NCBI RefSeq assembly: GCF_002763455.1
Contig: NZ_NIXK01000001.1
Coordinates: 744,001 to 808,000, forward strand
Source: Lentibacillus sediminis
GTDB taxonomy: Bacteria > Bacillota > Bacilli > Bacillales > Amphibacillaceae
Direction of reading: 5' to 3'
DNA length: 64,000 bases
Part shown: piece by piece, positions 40,314 through 49,534 of the stretch
Layout: each line of letters begins with the position of its first letter
Numbering within the stretch: position 1 is the stretch's first letter
Made by a program: the position numbers and the translations under genes
Notes under the pieces: generated by a model
What the model was told of the DNA's origin: nothing
The model's database searches: none
The model's input: only the letters and a program-made list of their open reading frames with translations

Positions 40314-40715
40314 ATGACACCGAATAAATCCTATCAGGTGTACCAGAATAATGCGGTAAACACGGCATCCGGCGGAGAGCTGACCTTAATGCTTTACAAT
40401 GGCTGCATCAAGTTTATCAAGCAGGCAATTAAAGATATCCAGGAAAAGAATTTTGAGGCAAAAAATACAAATATCCAAAAAGCCCAGAACATTATCCGCG
40501 AATTGATGCTGACATTGGATACCAATGTCGATATTGCCAACCAGATGATGCCGCTCTACGACTATATGCAGCATCGGCTGAAGGAAGCAAATGTCCAGAA
40601 TGACCCGGCCATTCTGGAAGATGTGCTGACCTTTGTGGTAGACTTTCGAGATACCTGGAAGCAGGTTATCCGCACGACACGGCAGCAGCAATTTTCCCAG
40701 GGCGCACAAGTCTGA
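40314..40715 (+). CDS. fliS: Flagellin export chaperone FliS
   Basis: FliS, 133 residues, the helical chaperone that binds the flagellin C-terminus. Typical sequence includes YQVYQNNAVNTASGGELTLMLYNGCIKFIKQA and the C-terminal FRDTWKQVIR. ATG 40314 has AGGAGG 6-7 bases upstream; an earlier in-frame start at 40290 overlaps nothing useful. Its intactness implies a flagellin is still made somewhere in the genome. Confidence 0.95.
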   Translation: MTPNKSYQVYQNNAVNTASGGELTLMLYNGCIKFIKQAIKDIQEKNFEAKNTNIQKAQNIIRELMLTLDTNVDIANQMMPLYDYMQHRLKEANVQNDPAILEDVLTFVVDFRDTWKQVIRTTRQQQFSQGAQV

Positions 40716-41068
40716 TGAACCGGCTAGCGCCGCTTTATCAGGTGACAGCAGAACTGCAGGAACTGCTGGAACAGGAAATTACAGCAAAAAACCGGGAACA
40801 GGTGATACTCAAGGTTGATCTGCTTGTGGAAAAACGGGGAAAGTATATGGAAGCATTGGAACCCCCGTATATGGATGAGGAGATACAATTGGGTCAGCAG
40901 CTCATCCCCATGAATGAGCAAATCCAGCAGCTGATGAATCAGTTATTTGCCGACTTAAAGACGGAAATGAAGCAAGTGAAAAAGCAGAAGAAATCCAACC
41001 GCAGTTATGTTAATCCTTATAAAAATGTGCAAGCCCTGGATGGACGATTTCTGGACAGCAAAAAATAA
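40715..41068 (+). CDS. fliT: FliT-like flagellar chaperone
   Basis: A 117-residue helical protein in the fliT position. It overlaps the fliS stop by one base (TGATG). Heptad-like helices and a basic C-terminal stretch (KQVKKQKKSNRSYVNPY) followed by DGRFLDSKK agree with Bacillus FliT, the chaperone for FliD. Sequence identity in this family is low, so synteny with fliD-fliS is the main support. Confidence 0.88.
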   Translation: MNRLAPLYQVTAELQELLEQEITAKNREQVILKVDLLVEKRGKYMEALEPPYMDEEIQLGQQLIPMNEQIQQLMNQLFADLKTEMKQVKKQKKSNRSYVNPYKNVQALDGRFLDSKK

Positions 41069-41081
41069 TGGCAGACCGATT

Positions 41082-41110
41082 GAAGCCGATTACAGGCTTC
41101 TTTTTCTTTT
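41082..41110 (+). terminator. Terminator after fliT
   Basis: GAAGCC (41082-41087) and GGCTTC (41095-41100) around GATTACA, followed by TTTTTCTTTT. It ends the fliD-fliS-fliT transcript. Confidence 0.85.
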
Positions 41111-41290
41111 ATTTAGAGGAGAATTTTACGCAAACGCTTAATTTCGAAAAATTTTGCAGGTTTATGCAGGACTTCTTCGTGGAACTGTAGTATAATAAAG
41201 TTATAGGATGAATGAAGAGAAATGGCGCTGGCAGACCCTTTTCTTTTCCTTCCAGCCTATACTTTTCCAAGTTCAAAGGAGGACACTTAT

Positions 41291-41848
41291 ATGAATTTTA
41301 TCATTCGTGGTGAAAATCTTGAGATTACAGGGTCGATCCGAGAGTACGTGGAGAAAAAAATCAGCAAGCTGGAACGGTATTTTGATACACCGCCGGCATC
41401 CGATGTACATGTTAACTTAAGTGTCTATAATGATGAGCAGCGAATCGAGGTAACCATCCCGATGACAGATCTTCTGCTGCGCGGGGAAGAGCAGCACACG
41501 GATTTGTATGCTGCAATTGATTTAGTTATTGACAAGCTTGAACGGCAAATTCGCAAATATAAAACCAAGGTTAATCGCAAGTTCCGGCAAAAAGGTGCGC
41601 CGAAACATGTCTTTGCAGAACTGGAAAGAGAAGCAAATAGTGTGGCAGTTGAAGAAGAATCCGATGAGATCCAAATCGTCCGGCAAAAACGCTTCAATTT
41701 AAAACCGATGGATTCTGAGGAAGCCGTATTGCAGATGGATATGTTGGGACACGCCTTCTATGTATTCCAGAATGCAGTGACCGACGAGACCAACGTGGTA
41801 TACCGTCGCAAAGACGGAAGATACGGACTGATTGAACCGAATGCTTAA
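41291..41848 (+). CDS. hpf: Long-form ribosome hibernation promoting factor
   Basis: Long HPF (YvyD), 185 residues. The N-terminal S30AE domain (FIIRGENLEITGSIREYVEKKISKLERYF, residues 2-100) binds the ribosomal decoding region; the C-terminal dimerisation domain (MDSEEAVLQMDMLGHAFYVFQNA) makes 100S ribosomes. ATG 41291 has AAAGGAGG 7-8 bases upstream; the frame is open earlier but without a site. A TATAAT at 41191 may be the -10. Position between fliT and secA is conserved with B. subtilis, where yvyD is a stress and stationary-phase gene. Confidence 0.95.
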   Translation: MNFIIRGENLEITGSIREYVEKKISKLERYFDTPPASDVHVNLSVYNDEQRIEVTIPMTDLLLRGEEQHTDLYAAIDLVIDKLERQIRKYKTKVNRKFRQKGAPKHVFAELEREANSVAVEEESDEIQIVRQKRFNLKPMDSEEAVLQMDMLGHAFYVFQNAVTDETNVVYRRKDGRYGLIEPNA

Positions 41849-41863
41849 GAAAACTATTGAGAG

Positions 41864-41896
41864 AGAGCAGTTCCTGTTGAGGGGCTGCTCTTTTTT
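41864..41896 (+). terminator. Terminator after hpf
   Basis: AGAGCAG (41864-41870) and CTGCTCT (41885-41891) form the stem around TTCCTGTTGAGGGG, followed by TTTTT. Confidence 0.85.
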
Positions 41897-41923
41897 GGTG
41901 TTTGGGATGATGGGATTGTGGTT

Positions 41924-42026
41924 CTCAAGGATAAAAGGGCTGGATTGAGCGGCTGAAATGTTGTAGAAAGGTGCTCTCAACGACAAAAGCGGCAGGAAGA
42001 GCGTCCGAAATGACGTAGAGATTATG
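41924..42026. repeat. Two tandem degenerate units of about 52 bp
   Basis: CTCAAGGATAAAAGGGC (41924) and CTCAACGACAAAAGCGG (41976) begin two units that share GA.TAAAAG, GAGCG, GAAATG and GTAGA in order, with about 60-65 percent identity by eye. A third start CTCA is at 42027. Purpose unknown. Confidence 0.5.
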
Positions 42027-42544
42027 CTCAGCTTTCTTAAAATCCCCCTTAATAATCCTTTTTCAAATTCAAATAATGCGGGTTTTCTTTTGGGCAGCAG
42101 CGTTGTACTTGGGTCGGCAAATGACATAGTGCCTATTTTTCCTATTCTATTAATCGGGCATCGTTCTGGTGAATAGTAGAGAATTTGTAAGAATGCAACC
42201 CGTCAAGAAACTCTTTTGCAAAAATTTGACCGGATTACCACTGAAGTTTCTAGGGGAAACAGAGTACGGAACCGCATAATGGCGCACGTTTATGCTAAAT
42301 CAATTCAGGCATTTTCAGCACTTCATGCAAAATCTTGTCGAATTTTGCAGGACGAAAAGCCAAAATTCAATTTTGGAACTTGTAGACAAGGGAATTCGTG
42401 CAATTTAGACAAAAACCGCTATCGAATCTTGTGGAATCCGACATGAAAGCTGTCGAATCAACTTCCAAAATTAAAAAATGGAAATTAGCGTTTTTGTTTG
42501 TTTCCATGGTATAAATAAGTCAAAGGTAATAGGAGGTAAGGCGC
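42027..42544. other. AT-rich intergenic stretch without recognised gene
   Basis: No gene or known RNA is seen between the repeat after hpf and the small gene at 42545. Short AT-rich motifs such as AATCTTGTCGAA (42328), AATCTTGTGGAA (42424) and GCTGTCGAATC (42450) recur loosely in 42310-42460. Reading frames here have no ribosome sites. Confidence 0.5.
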
Positions 42545-42685
42545 ATGAGTGAAAATGAGCGCATTTTAATCAATAATTTGGTGAGAAAAGTCGAACAGCA
42601 TGAAAATACCATCACCCAATTGGTGAAAATCATCGCAGCTACCAACCGGAGAATTACCGATGAGGCAGAAAAGCAGCCACAGTAA
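42545..42685 (+). CDS. Small hypothetical protein upstream of secA, 46 aa
   Basis: A 46-residue reading frame begins at ATG 42545 with AGGAGGT 7-8 bases upstream and ends at 42685. The peptide starts MSENERILINNLVRKVEQHE and is amphipathic and helical throughout (LVRKVEQHENTITQLVKII), likely a short coiled coil. I do not recognise the family. A good ribosome site and a terminator at 42776 mark it as a separate unit. B. subtilis has a small gene (yvzG) between yvyD and secA, so this may be its positional counterpart, but similarity cannot be checked here. Confidence 0.65.
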   Translation: MSENERILINNLVRKVEQHENTITQLVKIIAATNRRITDEAEKQPQ

Positions 42686-42775
42686 TCCACGTTCCTCTTT
42701 TCTTCTGCACATCTCTCCGCAACATGCTTTTCCAATTTTCTACATATTTCCCACGCAAGCGATGCCCCGCGAAGA

Positions 42776-42805
42776 AGACAGTTCATCCCCGGACTGTCTT
42801 TTTAT
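42776..42805. terminator. Terminator downstream of the 46-aa gene
   Basis: AGACAGT (42776-42782) and ACTGTCT (42793-42799) around TCATCCCCGG, then TTTTATTT. About 90 bases after the small gene stop. Confidence 0.8.
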
Positions 42806-42934
42806 TTATGGGAAATTATAACCTATTGGGAATCATGGAGATTCTGGAGGTGTCACATCCAAGTGAGAATGTTCTCGGTTGAACGAGTAATCGCAGCCCA
42901 GGAATGCGATGTCTATTCTAACACAGTAAATAAA

Positions 42935-42978
42935 ATGCCGCACTCTTTCCAACATTCCTTTCCCTAGGCGATGCGGCA
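42935..42978. other. Long-loop hairpin in the secA leader region
   Basis: TGCCGCA (42935-42941) and TGCGGCA (42972-42978) form a perfect 7-pair stem with a 30-base loop, about 95 bases before the secA start. In B. subtilis secA is autoregulated; whether this structure takes part is not shown. The rest of 42806-43070 has no gene. Confidence 0.4.
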
Positions 42979-43070
42979 GTTGTCATCTTTGTTTGGAAAG
43001 TGTTATTATGAAACATGGACTAAACTAAAATTTTGAAAGCAAATTTTCATATAGATTGAGGAGCGTTTAC

Positions 43071-45584
43071 ATGGCTGGATTACTGACAAAAATCTTTGGT
43101 GACGGAACACAAAAACAGCTAAAACGACTGCAGAAAACGGTGGATCAGATAGAGGCTTTTGAACCAGAAGTGGAAAAGCTTTCTGACACCCAGCTGCAGC
43201 AAAAGACAGAGGAATTCAAGGAGCGCTATGCAGGTGGCGAAACCCTTGACGATTTGCTGGTAGAAGCATTTGCTGTTGTACGTGAAGCCTCCAAGCGCGT
43301 ATTGGGGATGCGGCCGTTTCCTGTGCAGCTGGTAGGAGCAGTGGCGTTGCATGAAGGGAATATCTCCGAGATGAAGACAGGGGAAGGGAAAACCCTTGCT
43401 TCCACAATGCCTGCCTATCTGAATGCGCTCAGTGGTAAAGGCGTCCACATTATTACCGTCAACGACTATCTGGCAGACCGTGATGCGAAGGAAATGGGTG
43501 AGTTGTATCAATTCCTTGGGCTGACGGTCGGCTTAAATGCGAATGGGCTGTCCAAGGAAGAGAAGCGGGCAGCGTACAATAGTGACATTACCTATGGCAC
43601 GAATAATGAATATGGGTTTGACTATTTGAGGGATAATATGGTGCTGTATAAGGAACAGATGGTACAGCGCCCGCTGAATTTTGCCATCATTGATGAGGTC
43701 GACTCGATTTTAATTGATGAGGCGCGAACACCGCTGATTATCTCCGGTTCTGCCAAAAAATCTGCACAGCTTTACCAGCGTGCGGATGGCTTCGTGAGCA
43801 CGCTGAACCGGGAGACCGATTACACGTATGATGAAAAAACGAAGGGTGTCCAGCTCACCGAAGAAGGCATCAATAAAGCGGAACAGTATTTTGGCATTGA
43901 GAACTTATTTAATCTGGAGAATGTGTCCCTAACGCATCATATCAACCAGGCGCTGAAAGCCCATGTGTCCATGCATCGCGATACCGATTATGTGGTGGAA
44001 GAGGGCGAAGTGGTGATTGTTGATCAGTTTACGGGACGGCTAATGAAAGGCCGACGCTACAGTGACGGACTTCACCAGGCGATTGAGGCAAAAGAAGGGC
44101 TGCAGATCCAGAATGAGAGTATGACTCTGGCATCCATCACCTTCCAGAACTTTTTCCGCATGTACGATAAGCTTGCCGGGATGACCGGGACAGCAAAGAC
44201 GGAAGAAGAGGAATTTCGCAACATTTACAACATGGATGTCATTGCGATTCCGACAAATAAGGAAATAATCCGGGATGACCGGGCGGATATGATTTATAAA
44301 TCGATGGAAGCAAAGTTCCGTGCAGTCGTGGAAGATATTAAAGAGCGGCAAGATGCGGGACAGCCGGTTCTTGTCGGGACAGTGGCGGTCGAGACATCCG
44401 AGCTGATCTCCAAGCTGTTGAAACAGAGGGGTGTGCGGCATAATGTGCTGAACGCCAAAAACCACTTCCGGGAAGCGGAAATCATTGAAAATGCCGGGCA
44501 GCGCGGTGCGGTGACTATCGCAACCAACATGGCCGGCCGCGGTACGGACATTAAACTTGGTGATGGTGTAACGGAAGCCGGCGGTCTTGCGGTAATTGGT
44601 ACCGAGCGCCACGAGTCACGCCGGATTGACAACCAGCTGCGTGGTCGTTCCGGCCGTCAAGGAGACCCTGGCATGTCGCAGTTCTTCCTTTCAATGGAAG
44701 ATGAATTGATGCGCCGTTTCGGATCGGATAACCTAAGATCGATGATGGAGCGGCTTGGTATGGAAGAGGACCAGCCGATTGAAAGTAAAATGGTTTCCCG
44801 TGCCGTCGAGTCTGCCCAGCGCCGGGTGGAAGGAAATAACTTTGATGCGCGAAAACAGGTGCTGTCCTACGATGATGTACTCCGTGAACAGCGCGAGATT
44901 ATTTACAAACAGCGCTTTGACGTGATTGAAGCGGATGACAACCTAAGAGAAATTGTCGAACGGATGATTTCCTCGACCGTAAGTCGTGTGGTCGCCACAC
45001 ACACCCAGGATGACGATGAGGATAACTGGGATTATAAAGCGATCATTGATTTTGCACACGGCAGTCTGTTGGACGAAGAGGATATATCCGAAGCGGACTT
45101 GAAAGGCAAAGAGGCCGAAGAAATTAATGAGCTGATCATGGAAAAAGTACGGAAAAAGTACGATGAAAAAGAGGCCGAGCTTACGCCTGAGCAAATGCGC
45201 GAGTTTGAAAAAGTGATTGTGCTGCGAACGGTGGACACGAAATGGATGGACCATATCGACCAGATGGATCAGCTCCGCCAGGGAATCCACCTGCGTGCTT
45301 ACGGGCAGACTGACCCATTACGTGAATATCAGCTGGAAGGCTTCTCGATGTTTGAGGTAATGATCGAGAACATTGAAGAAGAGGTTTCCAAATATATCAT
45401 GAAAGCACAAATCCGCGAGAATCTGCAGCGGGAAGAAGTCGTGAAAAATACCCAGGCAGTTTCCGGCGGCCAGGATGATAAGCCGAAAAGAAAGAAACCA
45501 TTCGTGAAAAAGCAAAATGTTGGCCGCAATGACCCATGTCCATGCGGCAGCGGCAAAAAATATAAAAACTGCCACGGGGCTTAA
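43071..45584 (+). CDS. secA: Preprotein translocase ATPase SecA
   Basis: SecA, 837 residues (841 in B. subtilis), drives proteins through SecYEG. Walker [12 protein letters not shown] (GEGKT 104-108), DEAD-like [12 protein letters not shown] (near 205-215), [13 protein letters not shown], the [10 protein letters not shown] arginine-finger region, and a C-terminal zinc site [14 protein letters not shown] are all intact. ATG 43071 follows GAGGAG. It supplies export for the secreted matrix and wall proteins in this window. prfB follows after 47 bases, as in B. subtilis. Confidence 0.97.
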   Translation: MAGLLTKIFGDGTQKQLKRLQKTVDQIEAFEPEVEKLSDTQLQQKTEEFKERYAGGETLDDLLVEAFAVVREASKRVLGMRPFPVQLVGAVALHEGNISEMKTGEGKTLASTMPAYLNALSGKGVHIITVNDYLADRDAKEMGELYQFLGLTVGLNANGLSKEEKRAAYNSDITYGTNNEYGFDYLRDNMVLYKEQMVQRPLNFAIIDEVDSILIDEARTPLIISGSAKKSAQLYQRADGFVSTLNRETDYTYDEKTKGVQLTEEGINKAEQYFGIENLFNLENVSLTHHINQALKAHVSMHRDTDYVVEEGEVVIVDQFTGRLMKGRRYSDGLHQAIEAKEGLQIQNESMTLASITFQNFFRMYDKLAGMTGTAKTEEEEFRNIYNMDVIAIPTNKEIIRDDRADMIYKSMEAKFRAVVEDIKERQDAGQPVLVGTVAVETSELISKLLKQRGVRHNVLNAKNHFREAEIIENAGQRGAVTIATNMAGRGTDIKLGDGVTEAGGLAVIGTERHESRRIDNQLRGRSGRQGDPGMSQFFLSMEDELMRRFGSDNLRSMMERLGMEEDQPIESKMVSRAVESAQRRVEGNNFDARKQVLSYDDVLREQREIIYKQRFDVIEADDNLREIVERMISSTVSRVVATHTQDDDEDNWDYKAIIDFAHGSLLDEEDISEADLKGKEAEEINELIMEKVRKKYDEKEAELTPEQMREFEKVIVLRTVDTKWMDHIDQMDQLRQGIHLRAYGQTDPLREYQLEGFSMFEVMIENIEEEVSKYIMKAQIRENLQREEVVKNTQAVSGGQDDKPKRKKPFVKKQNVGRNDPCPCGSGKKYKNCHGA

Positions 45585-45631
45585 TTAAGGGGCCCCAGCC
45601 AGACAAAGCAATTTTAATAGAGGTGAAGAAT

Positions 45632-46733
45632 ATGGAATTAGCAGAAATCAGAAACGAACTGGATAAAATGCGCACGCGAATAGAAGACTTCAGGGGGTCT
45701 CTTTGACTTAGATGAGAAGCGCGCGAAAATAAAAGAATTGGATCTAAGGATGACGGAGCCTGAGTTCTGGAATGATCAGAACGAAGCGCAAAAAGTAATT
45801 AACGAGGTAAATGGACTCAAAGGCTATGTGAACAAGTTTGAAGAGCTGGAAGAAAGCCTCGACAATCTGGAAGTATCGCATGAATTGGTGAAAGAAGAAA
45901 ATGACCAGGAGCTTTTTGCCGAATTGGAGCAAGATGTGAGCAAGCTGAGGGAGGCAATCGATCAGTTCGAATTGCAGATGCTGCTCAGTGAGCCGTATGA
46001 TGCCAACAATGCGATTTTAGAACTCCATCCCGGAGCAGGCGGCACCGAATCCCAGGACTGGGCAAGCATGCTATTGCGCATGTATCAGCGCTGGGCAGAG
46101 GAAAAGGACTTTAAGGTGGAAACCCTTGACTATCTCCCAGGGGAAGAAGCTGGGGTGAAAAGTGTGACACTGCTGATTAAGGGGCACAATGCCTATGGCT
46201 ACCTGAAAGCGGAAAAAGGAGTGCACCGGCTTGTGCGGATTTCGCCATTTGACTCATCCGGCCGCCGGCACACGTCCTTCGCTTCCTGTGAAATCATGCC
46301 GGAACTGAGCGATGATGTCGACATTGAAGTGAAGCAGGAAGATATTAAGGTGGATACCTACCGGGCGAGCGGGGCAGGCGGGCAGCATGTCAACACGACC
46401 GATTCCGCGGTACGGATTACCCACGTCCCGACGAATACGATTGTCACTTGTCAGAATGAGCGCTCCCAGATAAAAAACCGGGAAGCAGCGATGAAAATGC
46501 TCAAATCGAAACTGTATCAGCAGGAAATCGAAAAGCAGCAGGAGGAACTGGCAGAAATCCGCGGCGAGCAAAAAGAAATCGGCTGGGGAAGCCAAATCCG
46601 CTCCTATGTTTTCCATCCATATTCGATGGTGAAAGATCATCGGACAAATAAAGAAATCGGCAACACGCAGGGCGTGATGGATGGCGGTATTGATCCGTTT
46701 ATTGATGCTTATTTACGTTCGCAGATTCAATAG
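45632..46733 (+). CDS. prfB: Peptide chain release factor 2, programmed +1 frameshift
   Basis: RF2 terminates translation at UGA and UAA. The gene begins at ATG 45632 and, after 24 codons, meets an in-frame TGA at 45704-45706 in AGGGGGTCTCTTTGAC: a Shine-Dalgarno-like AGGGGG, the slippery CTT and the stop, the classic autoregulatory +1 frameshift. The main frame continues from GAC 45705 to 46733, giving 366 residues. RF2 markers are SPF in [11 protein letters not shown] (stop codon recognition) and GGQ in [17 protein letters not shown] (peptide release). Confidence 0.97.
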
Positions 46734-46740
46734 TTATTTT

Positions 46741-46775
46741 AAAAAGGACAGCAGAGTGGTGCTGTCCTTTTTTTA
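46741..46775 (+). terminator. Terminator after prfB
   Basis: AAAGGACAGCA and TGCTGTCCTTT form an 11-pair stem around GAGTGG, followed by TTTTTAT. Confidence 0.93.
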
Positions 46776-46784
46776 TAGGAACTC

Positions 46785-46965
46785 CGTCGTTGATGGACAA
46801 TGCGACTTACCCCGCCGCTGCGGAAATACCCTTCGCTTTCCGCGGGAGGCTGGTGAGCCCCCTTGTGCTGCCGCACTGCGGGGTCTCACCGATGCCTTTC
46901 CTCCCGCAGGAGTCTTCGGGTATTTCCTCCGCTCAAGGTGTGCTTTGTTAAATTAATCAAAAGCT
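46785..46965. repeat. GC-rich palindromic intergenic element, copy 3 (single module)
   Basis: Between prfB and cccB lies one module of the family: CCGCCGCTGCGGAAATACCC, CGCTTTCCGCGGGAGGCTGG, GGGTCTCACC, CCTCCCGCAGGAGTC and GGGTATTTCCTCCGCTC. A degenerate trace continues to about 47045 (GGTTGGAGCGGAGG...). No gene is seen in 46775-47140. Confidence 0.8.
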
Positions 46966-47180
46966 ATCTGCTATGTATATGGTTGGTTGGAGCGGAGGCC
47001 AGCCGATTCCAGCGGGAAAAGCACGTATTTGAAGCCCCCGGAGCGTAAATCAACAAAGACCTATGTCGTAGTTTATACATTTCGTGATGTAACCAACATT
47101 TCCTTAAAAAGACACCTTTCCGTTTTAACTCCATCATGTCGGGTTATAATAAACGGAAGCTTATTTAAGGAGTTGATCAA

Positions 47181-47543
47181 ATGAAGAAAAGCCTGATAGC
47201 TGCTTTATTCGGTATGATCCTCGTTCTCACCGCATGCGGCGGTGGGGGAGAAAACGAGGAACAGCCGGCAGAAACGGGTGATGCAGGCACAGAGCAATCC
47301 GGGGAGGGTGGCACCACGGATACGGCTGCTGCGGAAGAAATTTTCCAAAACAATTGTGCAAATTGCCATGGAGGCGATCTCTCCGGTGGCGCAGGTCCGG
47401 ATCTGCGTGAGGTTGGTTCTGCCTATTCACAAGAGGAAATTGCCGATATTATCCAGAATGGAATTGGAAGCATGCCGGCGCAGTCGCAGGTGACAGGGGA
47501 AGATTTAGAGGCGCTGTCCAGTTGGCTGGCAGGAATGCAGTAA
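47181..47543 (+). CDS. cccB: Cytochrome c-551 lipoprotein
   Basis: A 120-residue small cytochrome c matching B. subtilis CccB. Lipobox LVLTAC with Cys19; a Gly/Glu/Thr-rich linker (20-50); heme site CANCH at residues 59-63; a later GSMPAQ provides the Met ligand. It carries electrons on the outer face of the membrane to cytochrome oxidase. ATG 47181 follows TAAGGAG. Order prfB-cccB-ftsE is as in B. subtilis. Confidence 0.94.
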   Translation: MKKSLIAALFGMILVLTACGGGGENEEQPAETGDAGTEQSGEGGTTDTAAAEEIFQNNCANCHGGDLSGGAGPDLREVGSAYSQEEIADIIQNGIGSMPAQSQVTGEDLEALSSWLAGMQ

Positions 47544-47557
47544 TCAGCACGATATTC

Positions 47558-47588
47558 GGTCTGCGGTCAACCCGCAGACCTTTTCTTA
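47558..47588 (+). terminator. Terminator after cccB
   Basis: GGTCTGCGG and CCGCAGACC form a 9-pair stem around TCAAC, followed by TTTTCTT. Confidence 0.88.
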
Positions 47589-47735
47589 TGATGAAAAACA
47601 CCCTCGGCAAAGTCCTTGTGAAAATTTCCTGCCCGGAAAACTCTTCTCAGCATCTCCCTAATCTGACAAGAAAAGACAGGATTGGCAGCTCTCTCCCTCT
47701 TTATTACAAAACTGAAACACAAATGTAATATAAAT

Positions 47736-47768
47736 TTGTCAAAAAAACCTGTAGAAAAATGTTATACT
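47736..47768 (+). promoter_or_regulatory. Candidate ftsE promoter
   Basis: TTGTCA (47736-47741) and an extended -10 TGTTATACT (47760-47768). The spacer of 21 bases is long, so the extended -10 probably matters more. It lies 84 bases upstream of ftsE; the gap 47588-47851 otherwise shows nothing. Confidence 0.45.
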
Positions 47769-47851
47769 AAACCAGTAATTTCCTCAGATGCTTTTTCTTT
47801 TTACATAGAAGAAACGGCAGAACAACCAACTTAAAAAGGTGATACGATTCT

Positions 47852-48538
47852 ATGATTTTCATGAAAGATATATATAAAACATACGCCAATGGGGTCACGG
47901 CCCTGAATGGCATAGATGCTGACATTAAACAGGGTGAATTTGTTTATATTGTCGGACCCAGCGGTGCTGGAAAATCGACATTCATAAAACTTATATACAG
48001 GGAAGTAAAGCCGACCAAAGGAACGATTGTTATCAATGATATGAACCTTGAAAAATTGAAAGAACGCAACATACCGATGCTGCGCAGAAATATCGGTGTT
48101 GTATACCAGGACTTTAAACTTCTTCCGAAACTATCAGTCTATGAAAATATTGCCTTTGCTTTAGAGGTGATTGAAGAGTCTCCGAAAAACATCCGAAAGC
48201 GGGTGATGGAGGTTCTCGATCTGGTGGGACTGAAGAACAAGGCAAGATTTATTCCGGATGAGCTTTCCGGCGGGGAACAGCAGCGTGTTTCCATTGCCCG
48301 GGCGATCGTCAATCATCCGAAAATCGTCATTGCGGATGAACCGACAGGGAATCTGGATCCCGATACTTCCTGGGAAATTATGAAGACTTTTGAGGAAGTT
48401 AACGCAAGCGGGACAACCATCATCATGGCGACCCACTCGAAAGAAATTGTTAATACCATCAAAAAGCGGGTTATCGCCATTGAGGGCGGTTTGATTATAC
48501 GGGATGAACATCGAGGTGACTACGGTTATGAAGCTTAG
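47852..48538 (+). CDS. ftsE: Cell division ATPase FtsE
   Basis: FtsE, 228 residues, ABC-type ATPase that with FtsX controls peptidoglycan hydrolases. Walker A GPSGAGKST, Q-loop VYQDFKLLP, signature LSGGEQQRVSIARA, Walker B IVIADEPTGNLDP and switch His in ATHSKE are intact. ATG 47852 is 6 bases after AAAAAGGTGATACG. The stop overlaps the ftsX start. In Bacillus FtsEX activates the endopeptidase CwlO at the lateral wall. Confidence 0.96.
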   Translation: MIFMKDIYKTYANGVTALNGIDADIKQGEFVYIVGPSGAGKSTFIKLIYREVKPTKGTIVINDMNLEKLKERNIPMLRRNIGVVYQDFKLLPKLSVYENIAFALEVIEESPKNIRKRVMEVLDLVGLKNKARFIPDELSGGEQQRVSIARAIVNHPKIVIADEPTGNLDPDTSWEIMKTFEEVNASGTTIIMATHSKEIVNTIKKRVIAIEGGLIIRDEHRGDYGYEA

Positions 48539-49421
48539 AACCATGAACCGGCATATGCGGGAAGGGTTTAAAAATATTTTCCGCAATGGCTGGATGACTG
48601 TAGCCTCGATCGGTGCTGTGACCACAACCTTGATTTTAGTGGCAGCATTTCTCGCACTGGTCCTTAATCTCAACCAGATCGCGGTGAATGTTGAAGAGGA
48701 TGTGCAAATCAGCACATTAATTGACGCCACACTTGGCGAAGAAGAGATAACCGCATTGGGAGAAGAAATTGAACAGCTCGGCGGAGTCGAATCCGTGGTT
48801 TTCTCCTCCCGTGATGAACAGCTGAATCAGCTTGTGCAAAGCATGGGCGAGGAAGGACAGGCCTGGCAGCTGTTTGAACAGGATAATCCGCTGACTCACG
48901 CGTATATCGTTACAGCGGCGGAACCGGATCAGACAGCGGGCTTAGCTTCCCAGATTGCAGAACTGCAAGGTGTACAGCAGGTGAATTACGGGCAGCAAGT
49001 TGTTGAGCAGCTGTTCCAATTTAACCAATATGCCCGGATCATTGGATTGGCTTTAATCATCGGGCTGGTATTTACCGCGATCTTCCTGATTTCCAACACG
49101 ATTAAAATTACGATTATGGCACGGAGCAGGGAGATCGGCATCATGAAACTGGTCGGAGCAACGAACGGATTTATCCGCTGGCCGTTCTTCGTGGAAGGGC
49201 TGCTGCTCGGGGTGCTTGGCTCGATTATTCCAATCGCAGCGCTCCTCACCGGGTATTACTATTTGGATACCGCAGTCAGCGAACAGATCAGTTACACCTT
49301 TATCGAACTATTGCCATTCAGTCCATTTGCATGGCTGCTTTCCCTTCTTATTTTGGCAATCGGCGCGTTTATCGGCGTATGGGGAAGTGTCATGAGTGTA
49401 CGCAAGTTTCTTAAAGTATAA
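48528..49421 (+). CDS. ftsX: Cell division permease-like protein FtsX
   Basis: FtsX, 297 residues (296 in B. subtilis). N-terminal MKLRTMNRHMREGFKNIFRNGWMTVASIGAVT, one membrane helix, an extracellular domain (about 55-165) that contacts the hydrolase, and three further helices ending the FtsX/MacB fold. ATG 48528 is chosen with GAGGTG 8 bases upstream; it overlaps ftsE by 11 bases. An M23 hydrolase gene with a long coiled coil follows, which is the expected kind of FtsX partner. Confidence 0.95.
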   Translation: MKLRTMNRHMREGFKNIFRNGWMTVASIGAVTTTLILVAAFLALVLNLNQIAVNVEEDVQISTLIDATLGEEEITALGEEIEQLGGVESVVFSSRDEQLNQLVQSMGEEGQAWQLFEQDNPLTHAYIVTAAEPDQTAGLASQIAELQGVQQVNYGQQVVEQLFQFNQYARIIGLALIIGLVFTAIFLISNTIKITIMARSREIGIMKLVGATNGFIRWPFFVEGLLLGVLGSIIPIAALLTGYYYLDTAVSEQISYTFIELLPFSPFAWLLSLLILAIGAFIGVWGSVMSVRKFLKV

Positions 49422-49534
49422 ACAGAAGCCTCAGCTTGTCTGCCAGCCGGGTATGTCCCGCTGGCAGGGAACAGCTGAAGCGAAGAAGCGGGAAAAGAGA
49501 GAAACAGAAGAATGCTCAAGGAAGGGGAAAGGAA

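Noticed and set aside
41118-41135. cre site upstream of hpf (ACGCAAACGCTTAAT)
   Set aside because: Two of the fixed consensus positions (the T before G and the late C) do not match.
46681-47048. Short plus-strand frames between prfB and cccB
   Set aside because: They cross the prfB terminator and the repeat module; no start signals.
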